The translations under genes and the position numbers were made by a program. A stretch of DNA of 64,000 nt from Beijerinckiaceae bacterium (GTDB lineage: Bacteria > Pseudomonadota > Alphaproteobacteria > Rhizobiales > Beijerinckiaceae): contig JAPZUD010000006.1 of NCBI GenBank assembly GCA_027533425.1, forward strand, positions 1-64,000, read 5' to 3'. Position 1 is the stretch's first letter, and each line of letters starts with the position of its first letter. Positions 42,374-51,781 of the stretch are shown here, one piece after another. The notes below the pieces were generated by a model. That model saw only the letters and a list, made by a program, of their open reading frames with translations. It searched no databases and was not told the origin of the DNA.

Positions 42374-43660
42374 TCAGCGCGTGGCCTTGTCGAGGAAATC
42401 GACGAGCGCCTCGAGATCGGCGGGGTCACGCACCTGCTGCTCCGGCATCTTGGTGCCGGGCGTATAGGCCATCGGCCCGAGGGTGAAGAGCTTGGCGATG
42501 GTCTCGCGGCTCCAGACGATGTCCATCGCGGTCAACGCCGGCGAATAGGCATAGCCCGGTGCCGTGGCGATCCGCCGCCCCATCACGCCATGCAGCGTCG
42601 GGCCCGCGCGGTTGCCGTCATCCGGCGTCAGTGTATGGCAGGCGATGCAGGCCTTGAACACCTCCGCACCGCGATGCTGGGCGAAGCGCTGGATCAGGGC
42701 ATCGGTCTGGTCCGCAAGTACCGGATTGACCGGTTCGCCCGTCGCCACCAGCCAGCGGCGGACCAGCCGGTCCGCCCCGCCGGTCAGGATCTCGCGTCCA
42801 TCCGCCGAGAAGGCGAGCGACCAGAGCGGGAAGGCCGGCCCCGCCATCCGCCGGAAAACCTTGCGCTGGCCACGCTCGATCATCACCAGCGCGCCGCGGA
42901 AGCCGGCAACAGCCACGAGATCCGCCTTCGGCTCGACCGCCAGCGCAACAATCGGCACCTCGACGACAGGCATGGCCTCGAAGGCGCCGCTGGCCGGATC
43001 GATGAAGCGCAGCTGCCCGTCCGCCCCCGCAGCGAGAATCTCGCCACCGAGAATGGCCAACGTGTTCACCGGCAGGCCGATCTCCACCTGCAACGGGCTG
43101 CCGCCATTCCGGAGGATGCGCACGAGACCATCATAACCGGCGGTCACCAGCGTCCCGTCGGGCAGGAAAGCCACGGCATTGACCGGCCCGCGATGCCCCT
43201 CGACCCGCTGCGCCTCGCCGCCGGCCAGCGGCCAGAGCCGCACCGTGCCATCCCAGCTGGCAGAGGCGAGAACTTGCCCGTCCGGCGCGAGGGCAAGGCC
43301 GGCAATCGGCCCGCCATGGCCCTCGAGCACGCGATGCGGCAGGCTCTCGCCCGGGCGCCAGAGCGCGATCCGGCGATCCTCGCCGGCACTGGCGAACCCG
43401 CCATCCGGCAGACGCAGCACAGCATTGACCGCGCCGTCATGGAAGCGGTGGACCAGCAGGGCCCGCCCGGTCGCGAGGTCCCAACGGATGACGGTCGTAT
43501 CGAAACTGCCCGTGACCGCTTCGCCCGCCCCGATGGCAATGGTCCGGACCGGCCCGCCATGGCCGCGCAGGTCCGCAGAGCCAGCAGGTGCCCCGCCACC
43601 GGCGAGAGTGGCAGCAATCAGCAGGAAAAACGAGGCACGGCCTCTCGACGTCGACGACAT
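42374..43660 (-). CDS. WD40-repeat protein fused to a cytochrome c domain
   Basis: The 428-residue protein has a signal peptide (about 1-29), then at least six WD40-type repeats (about 30-310, e.g. RGHGGPVRTIAIG, EGHGGPIAGLALAPDG, EGHRGPVNAVAFLPDG). A C-terminal class I cytochrome c follows (about 320-428) with haem site CIACH and an axial Met in GTKMPEQ. Exported, so the haem sits in the periplasm. The propeller may dock the cytochrome to a partner. It converges with the ferredoxin gene (3 bases) and is divergent from tusA. Confidence 0.9.
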   Translation of the reverse strand: MSSTSRGRASFFLLIAATLAGGGAPAGSADLRGHGGPVRTIAIGAGEAVTGSFDTTVIRWDLATGRALLVHRFHDGAVNAVLRLPDGGFASAGEDRRIALWRPGESLPHRVLEGHGGPIAGLALAPDGQVLASASWDGTVRLWPLAGGEAQRVEGHRGPVNAVAFLPDGTLVTAGYDGLVRILRNGGSPLQVEIGLPVNTLAILGGEILAAGADGQLRFIDPASGAFEAMPVVEVPIVALAVEPKADLVAVAGFRGALVMIERGQRKVFRRMAGPAFPLWSLAFSADGREILTGGADRLVRRWLVATGEPVNPVLADQTDALIQRFAQHRGAEVFKACIACHTLTPDDGNRAGPTLHGVMGRRIATAPGYAYSPALTAMDIVWSRETIAKLFTLGPMAYTPGTKMPEQQVRDPADLEALVDFLDKATR

Positions 43661-43723
43661 GCCTCAACATATGCGAAGGGGTTTCGGGACGGGAAGATCC
43701 AACTTGCCACAGGGGGCCATCGC

Positions 43724-43948
43724 GTGAGCGGAACAACACTCGACCTGATGGGGCTGAAATGCCCCCTGCCCGCCCTCAAGACACGCAAGGCCCTGAAGGG
43801 CCTGCCGCCGGGCACGCGCCTCGTCGTCACGGCGAATGATCCGCTGGCCGAGATCGATATCCCCAACCTCATCCGCGAAACCGGCGACACGTTGGTCTCG
43901 AGCCGGCGTGAACCGGATCGCCTCGTCTTCGAGATCGAGAAGGCCTGA
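43724..43948 (+). CDS. TusA-like sulfurtransferase
   Basis: The 74-residue sulfur carrier starts at a GTG (VSGTTLDLMGLKCPLPALKT) after AGGGGG. It has the TusA persulfide Cys in MGLKCPLPALKTRKALKG and the typical small alpha/beta fold. TusA proteins pass sulfur in tRNA thiolation and Moco sulfuration, and in the YeeD/TsuB form they work with the YeeE/YedE thiosulfate transporter, which lies 1.5 kb downstream. A role with FdhD or the transporter is inferred from context. The much longer track ORF is not real upstream. Confidence 0.88.
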   Translation: MSGTTLDLMGLKCPLPALKTRKALKGLPPGTRLVVTANDPLAEIDIPNLIRETGDTLVSSRREPDRLVFEIEKA

Positions 43949-43957
43949 ACCGGCTGC

Positions 43958-45334
43958 TCAATGCGCCGGCTGGGCGAAAGCCAAAGCCGCCGCAACCGCG
44001 AGGATCCCGCGCGGCCGTGCCTCGGCCTGCATCAGCCGGCCCAGCCTTTCGCTGGCGAAGCGGTTCTGCCCGGCCCGTTCGGCCAGTCGCTTCGAGAGGA
44101 TCGCCCGGGCGAGCCGGGGCTCGCCCGAACGCAGCGCGCTCTCGATCAGGACCTGCTCGAAAACATCCCGCTGCGCGTCGCTCCCGCCGATGAGCACGAG
44201 GCTTGCACGGGCCGGGAGCAGATGCTCGAGCGCCTCGCCTGCATGCCCGTTCCGGAACGCCATCAATCCCCGGGCGACAAGGCCCCCTGCCCGCCGCGCG
44301 GCAAGCCCCTGCGAGGCATGGCTCGGCACAGAGCCGGCCAGCGATTCAGCCAGCCGGCCTGCAGCCTCATCCCGCCCGGCGCCGAGCAGCGCTAGCAGGT
44401 AATGCAGATCTGCGAAAACCAGCGACCGATCCTCAAGGCGCGCCTCGGCCTTGTCCGCCAGTTCTTCCCAACGCGTTCCGACATCGACGCCGTCGAGGCC
44501 GAGCCGGCTCAACAGCGAAGCGGCATTCGCGATATCCCGGAAATCATCGGTCTTCTCGGAGCGGATCTTCTCGTCATACAGGGCGAGCACCTCGCCGACC
44601 TGCCCTTTTTCCAGCCGGAACAAGGCAAGATGCCAGAAGAGATGGCCGCCGAAATTGTTGCAATGACCGAATTGATGGTCGCGCCCCTCGATCCAGCGGA
44701 TGCCGTCATCGATCCGCCCGGTCATCTCGTGAACATGGCTGACGGCATGAAGCCCCCAGGCATCGCGGGTCTCCATCGCCACAGCGCGCCGGCCAACCTG
44801 TTCGGCGGCAGCGTAATGGCCGTTCTCCTCCAGCGCGAAGGCATGGCAGCCCAGCATGAACCCGTAATCCGGATGATCGGCCGGAAGCGCCCGCAAGGCC
44901 CGTTCGATCGAGCGTAGCAGGCCGGGCTTGTCGCCGAGCATGAAGCGCAGCGCATGGGACAGCTTGATCGCGAGCGTATCGGCAGGGTTGTTGCGGATCA
45001 CGGCTTCAAGCTGGTCGATCGCAGCCCACCACGCGCCATGCGCTGCAGCGGACGCAGCCTCGACGAAAGCCCGTTCGCCGGTCAAAGGGCTTGAGGGCAG
45101 CAACTCCACCGCTCGGGCCGAGATGTCCTGTGCAGGGGAATGCAACTCACGCTTTGCCAGCAACGTCAGCATCATCGCCTTGGTGGCATGGGCCCGCGAC
45201 GAAGCAGGCTCGGCATCCAGCCATTGCTGAAGCAGGGCGGGCGTTTCGCGGCCATGAGAGAGGAAAGCCTGCGTGACCGCCCTTTCGTGGCTCAGGCTTT
45301 CGTCGCTCATTTTGATCTGCCTGATGGCGGACAT
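43958..45334 (-). CDS. TTC38-like tetratricopeptide repeat protein
   Basis: The 458-residue cytoplasmic protein is all helical, with degenerate TPR-like repeats (ALPADHPDYGFMLGCHAFAL, EENGHYAAAEQVGRRAVAME and GLHAVSHVHEMTGRIDDGIR) and the phrase NNFGGHLFWHLALFRLEKGQ, characteristic of the TTC38 family. Function unknown. ATG 45334 follows GGGGAGA; the track start at 45475 is too far upstream. It lies between tusA and the YeeE/YedE gene on the opposite strand. Confidence 0.8.
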   Translation of the reverse strand: MSAIRQIKMSDESLSHERAVTQAFLSHGRETPALLQQWLDAEPASSRAHATKAMMLTLLAKRELHSPAQDISARAVELLPSSPLTGERAFVEAASAAAHGAWWAAIDQLEAVIRNNPADTLAIKLSHALRFMLGDKPGLLRSIERALRALPADHPDYGFMLGCHAFALEENGHYAAAEQVGRRAVAMETRDAWGLHAVSHVHEMTGRIDDGIRWIEGRDHQFGHCNNFGGHLFWHLALFRLEKGQVGEVLALYDEKIRSEKTDDFRDIANAASLLSRLGLDGVDVGTRWEELADKAEARLEDRSLVFADLHYLLALLGAGRDEAAGRLAESLAGSVPSHASQGLAARRAGGLVARGLMAFRNGHAGEALEHLLPARASLVLIGGSDAQRDVFEQVLIESALRSGEPRLARAILSKRLAERAGQNRFASERLGRLMQAEARPRGILAVAAALAFAQPAH

Positions 45335-45504
45335 CGCATTCTCCCCGGGTCCGGAGGGCGCCTGCCCTCGCCCGGACACCATGCCTGTCTGGGGGCGAAC
45401 CCGCTTCACACAAGCGCTCGCGGCTGGATCAAGGCTTTGTGAGACGGTGAAATCGAGCGCAAAAATCCTTCTCAAAGAACAAAACGGAGGCTAAAGAGAA
45501 CAAA

Positions 45505-46683
45505 ATGGAGCATCCCATGGCCTCACCCGCCTTCGCCCTGCCCGCTGGTCGACATGCCCGACAGGCGCTTCTTGTTGCCCTGCCGCTTGCCCTGCTGTTC
45601 ACACTCGCGGCCTTGCAGGGAGGCAGCCTTGTCATGACCATGGGCGTGATCGGCGTTTTCGCCGGGCTGGCGCTCTACCATGCCAGCTTCGGCTTCACCG
45701 CCGCCTGGCGCCGCTTCATCCTCCAGCGGCAAAGCGCCGGCCTCCGGGCCCAGCTGCTCATGCTCGCCGTGACCTGCCTCGTCTTCTTCCCGCTGATCGG
45801 CGCCGGCACCGCCTTCGGTCGCCCGGTCGGCGGTTTCGTCTTCCCGATCGGGCTGGCGCTGGTCACGGGGGCCTTCCTGTTCGGGATCGGCATGCAGCTC
45901 GGCGGCGGCTGCGGTTCGGGCACGCTGTTCACGATCGGCGGCGGTTCGACCCGGATGGTCATCACGCTCGCCTTCTTCATTCTCGGCAGCACCCTCGCCA
46001 CTGCCTTTTCGGCAAGCTGGATGGCATGGCCGGCCCTACCACCCGTCTCGGTGATCGGCACATTCGGCGCATGGTCCGGCCTCGCGCTGGTGCTTGCCGG
46101 GCTTGCAGGCCTGTTCCTGCTGGTCCGCCGGGTCGAGATCGCGCGTCATGGCGCGGCCGCCCCGATCACCGCTCCGGCGACGCAATGGTTGACCGGCCCA
46201 TGGTCGCTGGTCGCCGGCGCGCTGGCGCTCGCCTTGGTCAACATCCTTGTGCTGCTCACCTGGGGCTGGCCCTGGGGCATCACCAGCGCTTTCGCGCTCT
46301 GGGGCTCGAAACTGGCGGCCCTGATCGGCTTCGCGCCGGCCAGCTGGCCCTATTGGCAGGGGCAGGAATCGGCCCTGTCGGCCTCGGTCTTTGCCGATCC
46401 GGTTTCCGTGATGGATTTCGGGCTCATTCTCGGCGCGATGGTTGCCGCGATCCTCGCCGGCAAATTCCGGCCGGTCCTCGCCATTCCCGCCCGGTCGCTG
46501 GCCGCGGCGATCCTCGGCGGTCTTCTGCTCGGCATCGGCGCCCGGCTGGGCACGGGCTGCAATATCGGCGCGTTTTTCTCCGGCATCGCCTCCGGCAGCC
46601 TGCATGGCTGGGTCTGGCTGGTCTTCGCCTTTGCCGGCAACGTCGTCGGCACGCATCTGCGGCCGCTCTTCCGGCTGGATTGA
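45505..46683 (+). CDS. YeeE/YedE family (thiosulfate-type) membrane transporter
   Basis: The 392-residue membrane protein has roughly ten helices and the two conserved Cys motifs of YeeE/TsuA transporters, GGGCGSGTLFTIGGG (about 135) and RLGTGCNIGAFFSGI (about 350), which guide thiosulfate through the protein. With the nearby TusA-like protein it would form a sulfur uptake or trafficking pair. It converges with the OpgC-like gene 6 bases away. An ATG at 45517 (MASPAF) is an alternative start. Confidence 0.9.
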   Translation: MEHPMASPAFALPAGRHARQALLVALPLALLFTLAALQGGSLVMTMGVIGVFAGLALYHASFGFTAAWRRFILQRQSAGLRAQLLMLAVTCLVFFPLIGAGTAFGRPVGGFVFPIGLALVTGAFLFGIGMQLGGGCGSGTLFTIGGGSTRMVITLAFFILGSTLATAFSASWMAWPALPPVSVIGTFGAWSGLALVLAGLAGLFLLVRRVEIARHGAAAPITAPATQWLTGPWSLVAGALALALVNILVLLTWGWPWGITSAFALWGSKLAALIGFAPASWPYWQGQESALSASVFADPVSVMDFGLILGAMVAAILAGKFRPVLAIPARSLAAAILGGLLLGIGARLGTGCNIGAFFSGIASGSLHGWVWLVFAFAGNVVGTHLRPLFRLD

Positions 46684-46689
46684 CGGGCG

Positions 46690-47862
46690 TCATTCCGCCG
46701 GGTGAGGGTAAACTGCGGCCACGGGCGCCGAGGTCACCGCCGCCGCACGGCGTGTTTTCGCTCCCTCGGCACCGCCCTTGTAGCGTCGCGCGAGGGCCGC
46801 GACGAGGATCAGCCCGGCAAAGCCGCCAAGATTGACCAAGGCCGTCGGCAGAACGCCGCGTCCGGTCATGTCCAGCACCATGCCGCCGAGCCAGGCCAGC
46901 ACGATCCCGGCCATGAAGGTCGCCAGCGCCTGCTGGCCGACCAGCACGATTGGCGCGGCCCGATGGAGCCGATCGCGATAGGGTTCCACCAGCACCAGCG
47001 CGACATAGGCACTGGCGAGGAAATGGAGGTAGAGCGGCAGAACGAGATTGGTCTTCCCGTCCGGCGGCACCAGTGCACCATGGATCGCGCCGAGCAGCGT
47101 GACATTCTCGGTGAAGGCCCAGAAATTCATCGGGACGGAGACGATCAGGAAGGCGAGGCAGAGCCGGAACAGCCAGCCACGCTCAAGCGCCGGCGCCCGC
47201 AGCCATCCCATGCCGAAGGCGAAGCCGGTGAAGAACACCGCCTGCCAGGCAAACGGGTTGAAGAACCAGACCATGCCGGGGGATTGCCCGCCCGGCAGGT
47301 TGAAGCCGGTCACCTGCACCATCAGCCACAGGCTGGCCATCAGCCCGAGGGGCAGCCAGGGCGAGAGGCGGCCAAGCAACGCCATGGCCGGCAGCATGGC
47401 CAGCAGCACGAGATACATCGGCAGGATGTCGAGGAAGGCCGGCGTGAAGCCGAGCGCGACAAGGTTCAGCAGGCCATCGGCCGGCTGGGCGAGGAACCAG
47501 TCAAGCCCGAGTTGGCGTGCATAGTCGATGCCGGTCAGACGCGCTGCGGCAAGGCTGAGCGTGATCATGACAAGCGCCAGCCCGATATGCGCCCAATAGA
47601 CCTGCCAGATCCGGAAGGCGACGCGCTGCAGCCCGGCGAGCGCGCCTTTACGTTCGAAAACCCGGCCGAACGCATAGGCAGAGGCGAGGCCCGAGCAGAA
47701 GACGAAAAGCTCGCCGGCCGAGGAAAAACCGAACCGTGCGGGGATGAAGAGGAACCACGAATTGCCGGGCATATGGGCGATGAAGATGATGAACATCGCC
47801 AGCCCCCGGAAGAAATCGAGGCGGACATCGCGTTGGCCGGGAAGGGTGGCGGTCTGGGTCAT
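46690..47862 (-). CDS. OpgC domain-containing acyltransferase-like membrane protein
   Basis: The 390-residue protein has about ten helices and the OpgC/acyltransferase start RDVRLDFFRGLAMFIIFIAH, followed by AGELFVFCSGLASAYAFGRV. OpgC succinylates periplasmic glucans; related family members acylate other surface glycans. The substrate is not evident. ATG 47862 is taken (MTQTATLPGQ); it is one base from the stop of the thiamine-diphosphate enzyme gene, so the two are co-transcribed. Confidence 0.88.
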   Translation of the reverse strand: MTQTATLPGQRDVRLDFFRGLAMFIIFIAHMPGNSWFLFIPARFGFSSAGELFVFCSGLASAYAFGRVFERKGALAGLQRVAFRIWQVYWAHIGLALVMITLSLAAARLTGIDYARQLGLDWFLAQPADGLLNLVALGFTPAFLDILPMYLVLLAMLPAMALLGRLSPWLPLGLMASLWLMVQVTGFNLPGGQSPGMVWFFNPFAWQAVFFTGFAFGMGWLRAPALERGWLFRLCLAFLIVSVPMNFWAFTENVTLLGAIHGALVPPDGKTNLVLPLYLHFLASAYVALVLVEPYRDRLHRAAPIVLVGQQALATFMAGIVLAWLGGMVLDMTGRGVLPTALVNLGGFAGLILVAALARRYKGGAEGAKTRRAAAVTSAPVAAVYPHPAE

Positions 47863-47863
47863 C

Positions 47864-49486
47864 TCAGAAGGCTCCCTGATAAGCATCCGGCGCAATCCGG
47901 GCGGCAATGAGGCTGAACCGGTCGCGTCGCGCCAGCGCGGCAGTGAAGGCGGCGCCCAGGGCCTCGCGGGACTCGACGGCCACGCCGGCGCCGCCAAAGG
48001 CCGCGGCGACGGCTGCGAAATCCGTGCCGCCGAACCGGACTCCGGCCTCTTTCCTCCCCGAAGCGCGCTGCTTCAGGTCGATCAGCGCAAGCCGCTCATC
48101 CTGCAGCACCACCACGATGACCGGCAGGCCAAGATCCCGCGCCGTGGCGAGCTCGCCGATGCCCATTTCCAGCCCGGCATCTCCGACAAAGGCGATGACC
48201 GGCCGGTCCGGTTCGGCCATCTGCATGCCGAGCGCAAGCGGCAGCGCGCAGCCCATCGTGCAGAGCGCCGAGGATTGCACGAGATCGCGCGGGGCATGGC
48301 AGCGCCAGATCTGGCTGAGCAGGATCCGGTGCGCCCCCGAATCCGCGCTGGCCAGCGTATTGTCCGGGGCCAGAGCGCGAATCGTGTGGAACACCGCATG
48401 CGGCCCCCAGTCGGGCGCGTCGGGAAAGGCTTCGGCCAACGAGTGCCGGAGCGCTGCGGCCCAGGAGGGAGCCGGCTTCTGGTCCGCTTCCGGCATCAGC
48501 TTGGCAAGGATCAGGCCGACATCCCCGACCAGCGCCAGATCGGCGCGATGCATCTGGTGCTGCGGCACGGTGGCGGCCACATCGATCACCGGCACGCCGG
48601 GGGGGAACGGATCACGCCAGTTGATGCGCATCTCGATCGGATCATAGCCGGCCAGCAGGATGCAATCCGCCTCGGCCAGGGCCGGCAGGAGCAGACGGTC
48701 GGCCCTGGGCGAAAGGCCGGCCCCGCCGAGAACCAGCGGATGACGTTCGTCGACCAGCCCCTTGGCCTTGTAGCTCGTGACAAGCGGCGCGCCGAACGCC
48801 TCGATGAAAGCCCGGAGCGCGGCGCCGGCATGATGGTTCACGGCATCGACCCCCGCGACGACGATCGGCCGGCGCGCCGAAGCGAGCAATGCCCGCGCCC
48901 GGTCAAGATCGTCAGGGGCCGGCAGGCCAGGCGCAGCGGCGGGCCGGAAGAAGGCATCGGCCGGCTCCTCGCCTTCTGCGACAGCAATCGGCACGTCGAC
49001 ATGGACAGGCCCCGGCTGGCCACTGGTGGCGATCTGGATGGCCCGGTCAATGACCCGATGCACCGCGCCGCGGCTGGCCGAAAGACTGGCCTTGGTGATC
49101 GGCCGGAACAGGGCCTGATGATCGAAAACCTGATGGGTGTAGCTCTCTGCTTCGGCGGCATCGACGCGCCCCGTCAGCACGATCAGCGGCACGCGGTCCT
49201 GCAGCGCATTGGCGACAACATTGACCGCATTGGCCGCACCTGGCCCCAGCGTCGCGACAAGAATGCCCGGCGCCATGGGAGCTGCGGGATCGGCGAGGCT
49301 CTGGCGGTGCCAGTAGCCCTCGGCCATGAAGCCGGCGGCGTTCTCGTGTTTGGTCAGCACGAACCGGATCCCGGCTGCCTCCAGCCCCTCGACCAGCGCC
49401 AGCACCTCGCCGCCGGGCATGCCAAAGGCGAGGCGGCAACCCTGCCGGGCAAGGCGGGTTGCGAGTATGTCGGCTCCGGATGGCAT
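47864..49486 (-). CDS. Thiamine-diphosphate-dependent enzyme (acetolactate synthase-like)
   Basis: The 540-residue protein has the three ThDP-fold domains: N-terminal PYR (VLTKHENAAGFMAEGYW with the activating Glu), a central domain, and C-terminal PP (VGDAGLEMGIGELATARDLG). The Mg motif starts GDAG, but the usual NN end is replaced by QD in VVLQDERLALI. It resembles IlvB-like decarboxylases and carboligases of unassigned substrate; sulfopyruvate decarboxylase or sulfoacetaldehyde acetyltransferase cannot be claimed. ATG 49486 follows GGGAGA. Confidence 0.85.
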   Translation of the reverse strand: MPSGADILATRLARQGCRLAFGMPGGEVLALVEGLEAAGIRFVLTKHENAAGFMAEGYWHRQSLADPAAPMAPGILVATLGPGAANAVNVVANALQDRVPLIVLTGRVDAAEAESYTHQVFDHQALFRPITKASLSASRGAVHRVIDRAIQIATSGQPGPVHVDVPIAVAEGEEPADAFFRPAAAPGLPAPDDLDRARALLASARRPIVVAGVDAVNHHAGAALRAFIEAFGAPLVTSYKAKGLVDERHPLVLGGAGLSPRADRLLLPALAEADCILLAGYDPIEMRINWRDPFPPGVPVIDVAATVPQHQMHRADLALVGDVGLILAKLMPEADQKPAPSWAAALRHSLAEAFPDAPDWGPHAVFHTIRALAPDNTLASADSGAHRILLSQIWRCHAPRDLVQSSALCTMGCALPLALGMQMAEPDRPVIAFVGDAGLEMGIGELATARDLGLPVIVVVLQDERLALIDLKQRASGRKEAGVRFGGTDFAAVAAAFGGAGVAVESREALGAAFTAALARRDRFSLIAARIAPDAYQGAF

Positions 49487-49590
49487 GGCATTCTCCCTGC
49501 CGCTTTCCTTGCCTGATGCCGGTATCACCCGCATTTCGCAATTGCGTGAACGGTGATGGCGCGTGAAAACAGGGGGAGAAGGAGATTCCC

Positions 49591-50370
49591 ATGCCGCGCT
49601 TTGCCGCCAACCTCACCATGATGTTCAACGAGGTGCCGTTCCTCGAGCGTTTCGGCCGGGCGGCGGCAGCCGGGTTCGAGTCCGTGGAATTCCTGTTCCC
49701 GTACGAATTCGCGCCCGAAGCCGTCGCCACCGAACTCCGCCGGCATGGCCTGACGCTCGCCCTGTTCAACCTGCCCCCGGGCAACTGGGCAGGCGGCGAG
49801 CGCGGCATCGCGGCGCTGGCAGGCCGCGAGGATGAATTCCGGCAGGGGCTGATCACCGCACGGGCTTATGCCGAGGCGACCGGCGTGCGCCGCGTCCACA
49901 TGATGGCCGGCCTTGCCTCGCCGGATGATGCGGCAGCTGTGGCGCGCTATGAGGCCGCCATCCGCGAGGCTGCTTCCTTCTTCGCGCCGATGGGGATCGA
50001 CGTGCTGCTCGAACCGCTCAACCGGCGCGACGTGCCAGGCTACCTGCTCGACGATTTCGGCCGGGCCGCCGCGTTGATCCGCCGGCTGGGCTTGCCCAAC
50101 GTCAAGCTGCAATTCGATATCTACCATTGCCAGATCCTGCATGGCGACATCACCATGCGGTTGCGGGACATGTTCCCGATCATCGGCCACATCCAGACCG
50201 CCAGCATCCCGCTGCGCAACGAGCCCGGCAGCGGCGAGCTCAACGATGCGGCCATCTTCGCGGAACTGGAGCGGCTGGGCTATGCCGGCTTCATCGGCTG
50301 CGAATATCGCCCGGCCAATGGCACCGAGGCCGGCCTCGGCTGGTTCGCGCCCTATCGCCCCCGCGGCTGA
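49591..50370 (+). CDS. Hydroxypyruvate isomerase / 2-oxo-tetronate isomerase-like TIM barrel
   Basis: The 259-residue xylose-isomerase-like TIM barrel starts MPRFAANLTMMFNEVPFLER. Catalytic-type Glu residues sit in VLLEPLNRRDVPGYLL (about 145) and GCEYRPANGTEAGLGW (about 240), with metal ligands in QFDIYHCQILHGD. This matches the Hyi/OtnI family. The exact sugar acid is unknown. It is divergent from the thiamine-diphosphate enzyme, suggesting a shared pathway around hydroxypyruvate or tartronate semialdehyde, which is inference. Confidence 0.87.
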   Translation: MPRFAANLTMMFNEVPFLERFGRAAAAGFESVEFLFPYEFAPEAVATELRRHGLTLALFNLPPGNWAGGERGIAALAGREDEFRQGLITARAYAEATGVRRVHMMAGLASPDDAAAVARYEAAIREAASFFAPMGIDVLLEPLNRRDVPGYLLDDFGRAAALIRRLGLPNVKLQFDIYHCQILHGDITMRLRDMFPIIGHIQTASIPLRNEPGSGELNDAAIFAELERLGYAGFIGCEYRPANGTEAGLGWFAPYRPRG

Positions 50371-50386
50371 GCGCCAGGGAACCGGC

Positions 50387-51688
50387 TTACCGGAAGATCA
50401 GCGAAAGCCGGGCCTGCATATCCTGCAGGGCGGCTTCGGCCGTCTTCGACCCGGCCATGAAGGCCGACAGGTTGGTCCGGACAATATCCGACACTTCGGA
50501 ATAGCGTGCGCTCTGCGGCCGCAGGCGCGCCACGGCCAGCACGGCCCCCATCTGGCCGAGGAAGGGCCGCGCCGCCACGATGGTAGCATCCTGATAGGGC
50601 CCGGTCTGGGCGGGCAGGTCACCGAGTTCGGCCTGCAGCCGGGCCGCCTCGGGCGAAGCGAGATAGCGCAGGAAAGCCAGGGCCTCGACCTTCCGCCCTG
50701 AAAAGGCCGTCACGCCCACCATCCAGCCGCCGGCGCAACTGGAGGCGCGATCCTCCGTCTCGCCGGGAACCGGCACCAGCCGCACCTTGCCGGCCACGAC
50801 GCTGTCAATGTCGGTCTGCATCCTCTGCCACGCATAGCTCCAGCCATGTCCGAAGACGAGCGACCCGGCCTGCATCGCAAGGCGGATGCGCTCCGGGTGG
50901 CCTTCGCCCGGCGGGACTGGAAGGAGCTTAGCATCCTTGAGCGCCTGGAGGCCCTGCAGGGCGCGGCGGGCAGGATCGGTCAGCAGGGCCGGCTTGCCTT
51001 CGGTGACGAGATCATGCCCGGTGCCCCAGAGCGCCATCGCCGCCGTGCAGACACTGCTTTCGACCGGCGCCGAGGAGAGATCGATCGCTCGCAGGGTTGG
51101 CTGGTTCTCGGCGGCAAGAATCCGGGTTGCCGCCTCGCGAAGCGCGGCCTGTGTCGTCGGCACCGCAAGGCCGTGCTTCTCGAGGAGATCACCACGCACG
51201 AGCATGGCCTGGGCATCGGCGGAATAGGGCACGGCCATCAGCCGGCCGCCGGCAAGTGCTGCTTGCCGGTAGGCCGGGAACAGCCGGGCGAGCAAGGCCT
51301 CGCGCTCCGGACCGAACAGGCCGTCCAGCGGCTCAAGCCATTGCCCCAATGCCCATTGCGGGATCCGCAGAACATCGACCATCACCAGATCGACACCGGC
51401 ATCGCGGGCACCGAGCAGCGCATTGAGCGCCTGCTGCTGGCTTTCCAGCGTAGCGCCGCCGGTCTCGATCTCGATCGTCAGACCCGGTCGCGCCTGGCTA
51501 TAGGCATTCGCCAGTGCGCGCAGGACATCGATCTTCGGGAAATTGGCCGCGAAAACCTTGAGATGGGTCTGGGCCAGGGCTTGTCCCGTGAAGGCCAGCA
51601 AGGCAAGAAAAAGGCCGGCCAGGACACCGGCAAGCCGGGCTGTCCCCGACCCCCGCCATGCCGATGCTTCCGTTTCGTCCTTCCGCAT
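50387..51688 (-). CDS. Extracellular solute-binding protein (ABC type, sugar-like)
   Basis: The 433-residue protein has a signal peptide (RLAGVLAGLFLALLAFTGQALA, about 18-40) and the bilobed family 1 binding-protein fold, with DVLRALANAYSQARPGLTIEIE, LVMVDVLRIPQWA and GHGWSYAWQRMQTDID. Such proteins deliver sugars or related solutes to ABC permeases, but none is encoded nearby. ATG 51688 follows GGGAGG; the track start at 52642 is inside the kinase. It is divergent from the PfkB kinase. Confidence 0.85.
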   Translation of the reverse strand: MRKDETEASAWRGSGTARLAGVLAGLFLALLAFTGQALAQTHLKVFAANFPKIDVLRALANAYSQARPGLTIEIETGGATLESQQQALNALLGARDAGVDLVMVDVLRIPQWALGQWLEPLDGLFGPEREALLARLFPAYRQAALAGGRLMAVPYSADAQAMLVRGDLLEKHGLAVPTTQAALREAATRILAAENQPTLRAIDLSSAPVESSVCTAAMALWGTGHDLVTEGKPALLTDPARRALQGLQALKDAKLLPVPPGEGHPERIRLAMQAGSLVFGHGWSYAWQRMQTDIDSVVAGKVRLVPVPGETEDRASSCAGGWMVGVTAFSGRKVEALAFLRYLASPEAARLQAELGDLPAQTGPYQDATIVAARPFLGQMGAVLAVARLRPQSARYSEVSDIVRTNLSAFMAGSKTAEAALQDMQARLSLIFR

Positions 51689-51781
51689 GCGACAACCTCC
51701 CGGACGGGTGATGGCAGGATTCCCCGCCCTGTTCAATGCCGGGCCGGATACCGGACACCCGCATGCAAGGAAGGACAGGCC

